DNA of 64,000 bases from Halonotius aquaticus (GTDB taxonomy: Archaea; Halobacteriota; Halobacteria; Halobacteriales; Haloferacaceae), in the NCBI RefSeq assembly GCF_003605575.1, contig NZ_QKNY01000012.1, positions 17,900 through 81,899 on the forward strand, read 5' to 3'. Numbering within the stretch: the stretch's first letter is position 1; each line of letters begins with the position of its first letter. Position numbers and translations under genes: made by a program. Positions 60,033 through 64,000 of this stretch are shown piece by piece. Under the pieces are notes generated by a model that saw nothing but the letters and a program-made list of their open reading frames with translations, was not told where the DNA came from and made no database searches.

Positions 60033-62399
60033 TCAGCTGAACCGGTCAGGCTCGATCCGTGACAGCCGCATCGCGTTCCCGGTGACGCCGAGACTCATTC
60101 CCATGTCGCCGACGACGACTGCCAGCGCGACGCTGACCAGTCCCAGCGGCACGCCCAATGCGAGCAGGAGCTTCACCCCGAGGCTCGTCCAGATGTTCTG
60201 CCGGATCACGCTGTTGGCCGTCTGCGATAGGTCGTATAGATAGGGGAGCTTTCCGATGTCGTCGCCCATCAGCGCGATGTCGGCAGTTTCGAGGGCGGTG
60301 TCGGTGCCAGCCGCGCCCATAGCGATACCGACCTCCGCGGTGGCAAGCGCGGGTGCGTCGTTGATACCGTCGCCGACCATTGCCACCTCGCCGTACTCCG
60401 CCTGCAACGCCTCGACTGTGTCAACCTTCTCGTCTGGGAGGAGTTCGGCGCGATACTCATCGACACCGACCTGCTCGGCGATGGCGCGGGCGGTGCCCTC
60501 GTTGTCGCCAGTCAGCATCACGACGCGCTCGACGCCCAGCTCGTGCAGGCGTTCGACAGCCCGCTTCGAGGCCGGGCGTACCTCGTCGGCGATGGCGATG
60601 GCGCCCAGTAACTCCGACTCCGTCCCGACGATAACGACCGTCTTGCCCTCCCGCTCCAGCGCGGAGAGGGCATCTTCGGCGAACGCCCCGTCGTCGGACT
60701 CACCAGCATCTCCCGCCACAACGCCGCCGTCCGTCTCGCGGCGTGCCCGAGAGAGGTCGAAGCCTAACTCCTCGAAGAGCGCGGGTTTGCCCGCATAGTA
60801 CGTTTCGCCATCGATTTCGCCGCGGATTCCCTTTCCGGTCAGGCTCTCGAAGCCAGTCGGGTCCGAGAGGTTGCTCACGCCCGCCTCGTCGGCGCGGGCG
60901 AGGATCGCCGCAGCAATGGGATGCTCGCTCCGCTGCTCAACCCCGGCGGCACGACGGAGTAACTCTTCCTCCGTGGTTCCACCGACGGGAACGATGTCGG
61001 TGACGGCGAGTTCTCCCTTTGTGAGCGTGCCCGTTTTGTCGAGGGCGACGGCATCGACCTCGCCCATCGCCTCAAGATAGTTGCCGCCCTTGATGAGGAC
61101 GCCGTTCTTCGCGGCACTCGTGATCCCCGACACGACGGACACGGGCGTCGAGATAACAAATGCACACGGGCAAGCGATGACCAGTAGGGTAAGTCCGCGA
61201 ATGAACCACGTCTGCCAGTCACCTGCGAAGGTGACTCCATACCCGGCTATGTTCACAGATATCGGATCAGCAATGACCAGCGGCGGGATAGCGGCGGTCA
61301 GGATTGCCAGCACGACGACGAGTGGCGTGTAGTAGCCCGAGAACCGGTCCACGAACTGCTCGGACTCGGTTTTCTTCGCCTGTGCGCCCTGCACCATCTC
61401 GATGATGCGCGCGAGCGTCGAATCGCCCGCCGTTGAAGTCACCTCAATCTCAAGGTAGCCCTCTTCGTTGATCGCGCCGGCATAGACCTCGTCGCCGACA
61501 GTCTTGTCGACGGGAACGCTCTCTCCGGTGATCGGCGACTCGTCAACGGCACTCGCTCCCTCAATGACAGTGCCGTCAAGCGGTATCTTGTCACCGGGGC
61601 GGACGACCACTATCTCGTCCATCTCAACCTCTTCAGCGGGAACGGTCACTTCCTCGCCGTCGCGCACGAGGGTTGCTTCCTCTGGCGATAGTTCCATCAG
61701 TTCACGCAGGGAGTCTCGCGCCCGGTCCATCGCGTAGTCTTCGAGCAGTTCGGCGATACTAAACAGGACAGCCAACGTGGCGGCCTCGACGAAATAGCCA
61801 ATGCCGGTCGCGGCGATGATCGCCGTCCCCATCAGCAAGTCGATGTCAAGGCTTCGGTTCTTCGCGGAATAGTACCCGCCGCGGACGACAGGGATACCGC
61901 TGGCCGCGACAGCACCGAGGAACAGCAAATCTGCGACGTGTAGCGGGTACGCAATAACGCTCGCTACCGTGACGTTCTGCCCGGTCAGGAAGAATTCAAA
62001 AACGAGACCGACGGTAAGGAACACCGCGCCGAGCCATGTCTTCTTCGCGCGCGGACTCGTCCAGATTTCCGAGGGTGGTGCGATGTCGGTGCCATCGCCT
62101 GATTCCTTTTGTTCATCAGCTTCAGTATTCGTATCTCCGACTACCTCGTAGCCAGCGGCTTCAATCGCTTTGATTACGTCGGCTTCGCTGGTCTGATCAG
62201 GGTCGTATGTAACGGTGGCCGTGCCGGTGGTCGGCTGAAGTGTGATGTCGGTAATACCCTCGACACGTTGGAGGCTCTTGTCCACTTTTTGTGCACAAGA
62301 GGGACAGTCCATCTCGGGGACTGCGAGACGGGCGGTCAACTCATGTTGCTGTCCACCGCCGCTCGTTCCATCCGTTGCGTCTGGATTGTCTGTCATCAC
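60033..62399 (-). CDS. Zn/Cd/Pb-type P1B-ATPase metal exporter
   Basis: A 788-residue heavy-metal P-type ATPase. An N-terminal metal-binding domain has VPEMDCPSCAQKVD (Cys32 and Cys35). Then come the transmembrane helices, a TGESVPVDK actuator loop, the membrane CPC motif (ACPCAFVIS near residue 407), the phosphorylation site DKTGTLTKG near 452, and GDGINDAPALA. The last two helices contain NIWTSLGVKLLLALG with the conserved Lys and VVGDMGMSLGVTGNAMRL with the conserved Asp, which indicates the P1B-2 class that exports Zn2+, Cd2+ or Pb2+. It is 57 bases downstream of a cysteine-containing HTH regulator in the same direction. The second codon ATG (62396) is an alternative start. Confidence 0.93.
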   Translation of the reverse strand: MMTDNPDATDGTSGGGQQHELTARLAVPEMDCPSCAQKVDKSLQRVEGITDITLQPTTGTATVTYDPDQTSEADVIKAIEAAGYEVVGDTNTEADEQKESGDGTDIAPPSEIWTSPRAKKTWLGAVFLTVGLVFEFFLTGQNVTVASVIAYPLHVADLLFLGAVAASGIPVVRGGYYSAKNRSLDIDLLMGTAIIAATGIGYFVEAATLAVLFSIAELLEDYAMDRARDSLRELMELSPEEATLVRDGEEVTVPAEEVEMDEIVVVRPGDKIPLDGTVIEGASAVDESPITGESVPVDKTVGDEVYAGAINEEGYLEIEVTSTAGDSTLARIIEMVQGAQAKKTESEQFVDRFSGYYTPLVVVLAILTAAIPPLVIADPISVNIAGYGVTFAGDWQTWFIRGLTLLVIACPCAFVISTPVSVVSGITSAAKNGVLIKGGNYLEAMGEVDAVALDKTGTLTKGELAVTDIVPVGGTTEEELLRRAAGVEQRSEHPIAAAILARADEAGVSNLSDPTGFESLTGKGIRGEIDGETYYAGKPALFEELGFDLSRARRETDGGVVAGDAGESDDGAFAEDALSALEREGKTVVIVGTESELLGAIAIADEVRPASKRAVERLHELGVERVVMLTGDNEGTARAIAEQVGVDEYRAELLPDEKVDTVEALQAEYGEVAMVGDGINDAPALATAEVGIAMGAAGTDTALETADIALMGDDIGKLPYLYDLSQTANSVIRQNIWTSLGVKLLLALGVPLGLVSVALAVVVGDMGMSLGVTGNAMRLSRIEPDRFS

Positions 62400-62456
62400 G
62401 TTACGGTAGCAGCGCGATTTCTATAGGTCTTTGTTGGAATATTCCAACTGCGGCCG

Positions 62457-63206
62457 TCAATACGATGCCAGCCGTTCTTCCGCTGCCCGCCCGCCGTCGA
62501 CATGTTGCTTCGCTAATTGCTCTTCCGCTCGCCGGAGTCGGTAGGTGAGTGTCGACCGTGGCACGTCAAGATGCTCGGCAAGCTCGCCGACATCAACCTC
62601 ACGGGGTGACTCGTAATAGCCGTGTTCGACCGCTGCTTGAAGAGCGGCCTCTTGGGCTGCCGGTAGGCCACTCGATGTCCCGTCGCGTCCCCCAGCTGCT
62701 GTCCCAGTGTCCGCTGTGCGGAGCATTTCCATTTGTGCACACTCCCCGACAGCGACTTCAAGCGCGTCGAAGAACGACGGCACGTCGCCATCGCCGGAGT
62801 GAATGAGTCGCCATGTGTAGTGGCGGCCCTCGTGACGGGTCTCGAACAGAACAGCGTCGCCGAGGTGGTCGCGGGCGATGTGGGGAACCGAAGTACAGGA
62901 AGAAGTACGCTTCCAGTCGGCATACAGGACAAGCGTGTCGTCCGTCCGATCCAGCACACGAGTCGTTTGGGTGGCACCGCAGTCCTCGGTGGCGAGGCAG
63001 TCAGCGTAGTAGTCACAAGTAAAAAACGCATCCTCTATCGCGTCGAGTGCGTCAGGAGTGCCGGTGGCATGGTCGACCCGCCAGAGCCGCTCGGCAGTGG
63101 CGTGCAGCGAGAGCGAGCGGACGCGGGCGTCAGGGTGGTCGGCGAGGGCGTCTGCCACCCTGTTGCAGCCCGGCTTGTACGCGAGGGCGAAAACGAGTTC
63201 GCGCAT
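62457..63206 (-). CDS. HTH_10/Bat-type transcriptional regulator, probable metal sensor
   Basis: A 249-residue protein from ATG 63206 (MRELVFALAYKPG). The C-terminal HTH_10 domain is VDVGELAEHLDVPRSTLTYRLRRAEEQLAK, characteristic of haloarchaeal Bat-like regulators. The N-terminal sensor domain is unusual in having cysteines in FFTCDYYADCLATEDCG, in SSCTSVP and in GECAQ, which could bind Zn2+, Cd2+ or Cu+. It directly precedes the metal ATPase gene and is on the same strand, so it likely controls metal export, probably as an activator. The frame extends farther to 63257, but the start chosen fits the family better. Confidence 0.82.
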   Translation of the reverse strand: MRELVFALAYKPGCNRVADALADHPDARVRSLSLHATAERLWRVDHATGTPDALDAIEDAFFTCDYYADCLATEDCGATQTTRVLDRTDDTLVLYADWKRTSSCTSVPHIARDHLGDAVLFETRHEGRHYTWRLIHSGDGDVPSFFDALEVAVGECAQMEMLRTADTGTAAGGRDGTSSGLPAAQEAALQAAVEHGYYESPREVDVGELAEHLDVPRSTLTYRLRRAEEQLAKQHVDGGRAAEERLASY

Positions 63207-63270
63207 ATCTACCCGTAGCAGCTGGTTAGATATAATACGTCGGCTCGCTACTGTCACTTGTTGGCTTGAG

Positions 63271-63558
63271 TCAGATCACGTCATCGGGATCGTGTACCTC
63301 TTGCATCCGCTGGGCTTCGGCGGCGTACTGCCCCTGCAGATCGGAGTCGTTGATCGAACCGAGATCATCTTGGTCGGCATTGACGGCAGCCGTCGTGTCG
63401 CGGACATCGGTGAAGGAAGTGAGTGCTCGCTCCTTCCGGAAGTACCGGTCACCGTCTGGGGTCGCGTAGGTAAGGATGATGAGGTTCTGCTCGTCGTCGG
63501 AGTACGTCCGCTCGACGAGCCAGACGCGGACACCGTTTGAGTCGGAATCGCTGGGCAT
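63271..63558 (-). CDS. Small acidic hypothetical protein
   Basis: A 95-residue acidic protein: MPSDSDSNGVRVWLVERTYSDD begins a strand region, followed by NLIILTYATPDGDRYFRKE, a Thr/Asp-rich middle and a helix (LQGQYAAEAQRMQEVHD). It resembles short haloarchaeal hypotheticals that begin with a strand-turn-strand unit, including the R-x-W-L-V-E-R-x-Y element. It is upstream of the regulator and on the same strand (65 bases away), so it could be part of the metal-response unit. No metal-binding motif is present. The other ORFs on both strands here are shadows. Confidence 0.6.
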   Translation of the reverse strand: MPSDSDSNGVRVWLVERTYSDDEQNLIILTYATPDGDRYFRKERALTSFTDVRDTTAAVNADQDDLGSINDSDLQGQYAAEAQRMQEVHDPDDVI

Positions 63559-63724
63559 AGCTACTCGTTCTCTTTCGGGTCAGAAATGGATAGTGATATA
63601 ACGGTAGTCGATGCGACATCCTTGCGGCAAACTCTTGAATAGCTGTCGCCGATACGAACTTCGCGTTTTATTTCGAATATAAACATCAATCAAAATGTTA
63701 TTAGTGATAAATATTATCGGAAAT

Positions 63725-63820
63725 ATGTTTGTGTCGATAGAGATGGGGATCGGGAAATCTGCAGCGAAATTGAGGGGGCGTATTACCGACTTCTTTGACG
63801 AGTTCCTTAATGACGAATAA
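63725..63820 (+). CDS. Possible 31-residue peptide
   Basis: A plus-strand frame from ATG 63725 to TAA 63818-63820 encodes MFVSIEMGIGKSAAKLRGRI followed by TDFFDEFLNDE, a basic helix then an acidic helix. The start could also be ATG 63743. The surrounding 350 bases are AT-rich with no other gene. No ribosome binding site was seen. It may be a real small gene or a leftover; evidence is weak. Confidence 0.25.
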   Translation: MFVSIEMGIGKSAAKLRGRITDFFDEFLNDE

Positions 63821-63906
63821 GTCCGGCTCTTCATCAGCTGTGTCGTTAGGGATAAATTTCTGCCGCTGCTAAATAGATACTCTGGGCGTTGTTTAGACGC
63901 CAGATT

Positions 63907-64000
63907 TCAGCGGTCTACCCCCTCGATGACGCGTTCGATGTTTCGCACCGCTGATTTCATGACAAGTTCACGGAATTGACCGAACCACGTTCTCGCCCAC
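63907..64000 (-). CDS. C-terminal end of a DDE transposase (cut by window edge)
   Basis: On the minus strand a frame entering from the right edge ends in TGA (63907-63909) after about 30 residues, WARTWFGQFRELVMKSAV then RNIERVIEGVDR. The RTWFGQFRE...K.AVRNIE pattern is typical of the C-terminus of haloarchaeal IS5-type DDE transposases. The rest, including the catalytic triad, is outside the window. The insertion sequence end should lie within the next ~70 bases on the left (to about 63840), but I could not fix the inverted repeat. Confidence 0.65.
   Translation of the reverse strand, partial: WARTWFGQFRELVMKSAVRNIERVIEGVDR

Noticed and set aside
63580..63834. 84-codon minus-strand ORF near the right edge
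   Set aside because: The product is basic and Ile/Ser-rich, which fits translated AT-rich noncoding DNA. A short plus-strand peptide in the same place looks slightly better but is also weak.
1..64000. CRISPR arrays
   Set aside because: No series of identical 25-40 base repeats with regular unique spacers was seen on reading the window. The 24-bp tandem repeats at 4594 have no spacers.
1..64000. tRNA or rRNA genes
   Set aside because: No cloverleaf with a GTTC-type arm at proper spacing and no conserved rRNA sequence was noticed, though weak candidates could be missed without a covariance search.

Overview
The window looks like part of a haloarchaeal (Halobacteriales) extrachromosomal replicon, or of a large plasmid-derived island. 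The predicted proteins are strongly acidic, many genes are leaderless or joined by ATGA overlaps, and the families are archaeal (a TFB-type transcription factor, Orc1/Cdc6, TnpB of the IS1341 type, an HTH_10/Bat-type regulator). Replication and partition genes (a ParB-like protein, ParA with a small partner, Orc1/Cdc6) alternate with recombinases, transposon parts and several antiviral-type gene clusters. Almost nothing is core metabolism.

Layout. 0-3 kb: the end of an unknown gene, then a tight operon of a ParB-like protein, a divergent TFB and a small serine recombinase. 3-7 kb: an AT-rich, foreign-looking segment with a second serine recombinase, an acidic hypothetical protein and a tyrosine recombinase. 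7.5-12.3 kb: an HNH endonuclease, a SNF2 helicase and a protein with three helix-hairpin-helix repeats. 12.5-14 kb: ParA and its partner, with centromere-like CGTT-rich repeats. 14-15.4 kb: an HTH protein plus a minimal nucleotidyltransferase, resembling an AbiE-type toxin-antitoxin pair. 15.4-16.9 kb: a complete tnpB element. 16.9-23.7 kb: a RecB/AddA-like helicase-nuclease and an AddB-like Fe-S nuclease.

24.3-31.6 kb holds the most novel-looking locus. A nitrilase-fold protein with a Cys-rich cluster overlaps by 4 bases a zinc-hook SMC/Rad50-like ATPase. Both are divergent from a PD-(D/E)XK nuclease-like gene and an unknown protein. 31.6-32.4 kb is gene debris. 32.4-43.5 kb is a five-gene operon: a PLD/SNF2 helicase, a DUF1156-type DNA methylase, a small unknown, a DUF499-type ATPase and a small AbrB-like protein. 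It resembles the helicase-methylase-ATPase (Hma) defence type.

43.5-46.9 kb: three small unknowns and Orc1/Cdc6. 46.9-59.8 kb: an AAA ATPase, a tnpB remnant, a 50-residue peptide, a Cas4/Dna2-like nuclease-helicase fusion, two DEDD-type exonucleases, and a RadA-like protein without a canonical P-loop followed by a small charged protein. The last two also occur as a decayed duplicate. A paired motif, TTAACCAAC...GTTGGTTAA, recurs three times in this part and may be an Orc binding site or an operator. 60-63.6 kb: a Zn/Cd-type P1B-ATPase with a cysteine-containing HTH regulator. The right edge enters a DDE transposase.

All calls are made by reading the sequence without database searches. Family names are from recognised motifs, and functions of the defence-like loci are inferred.
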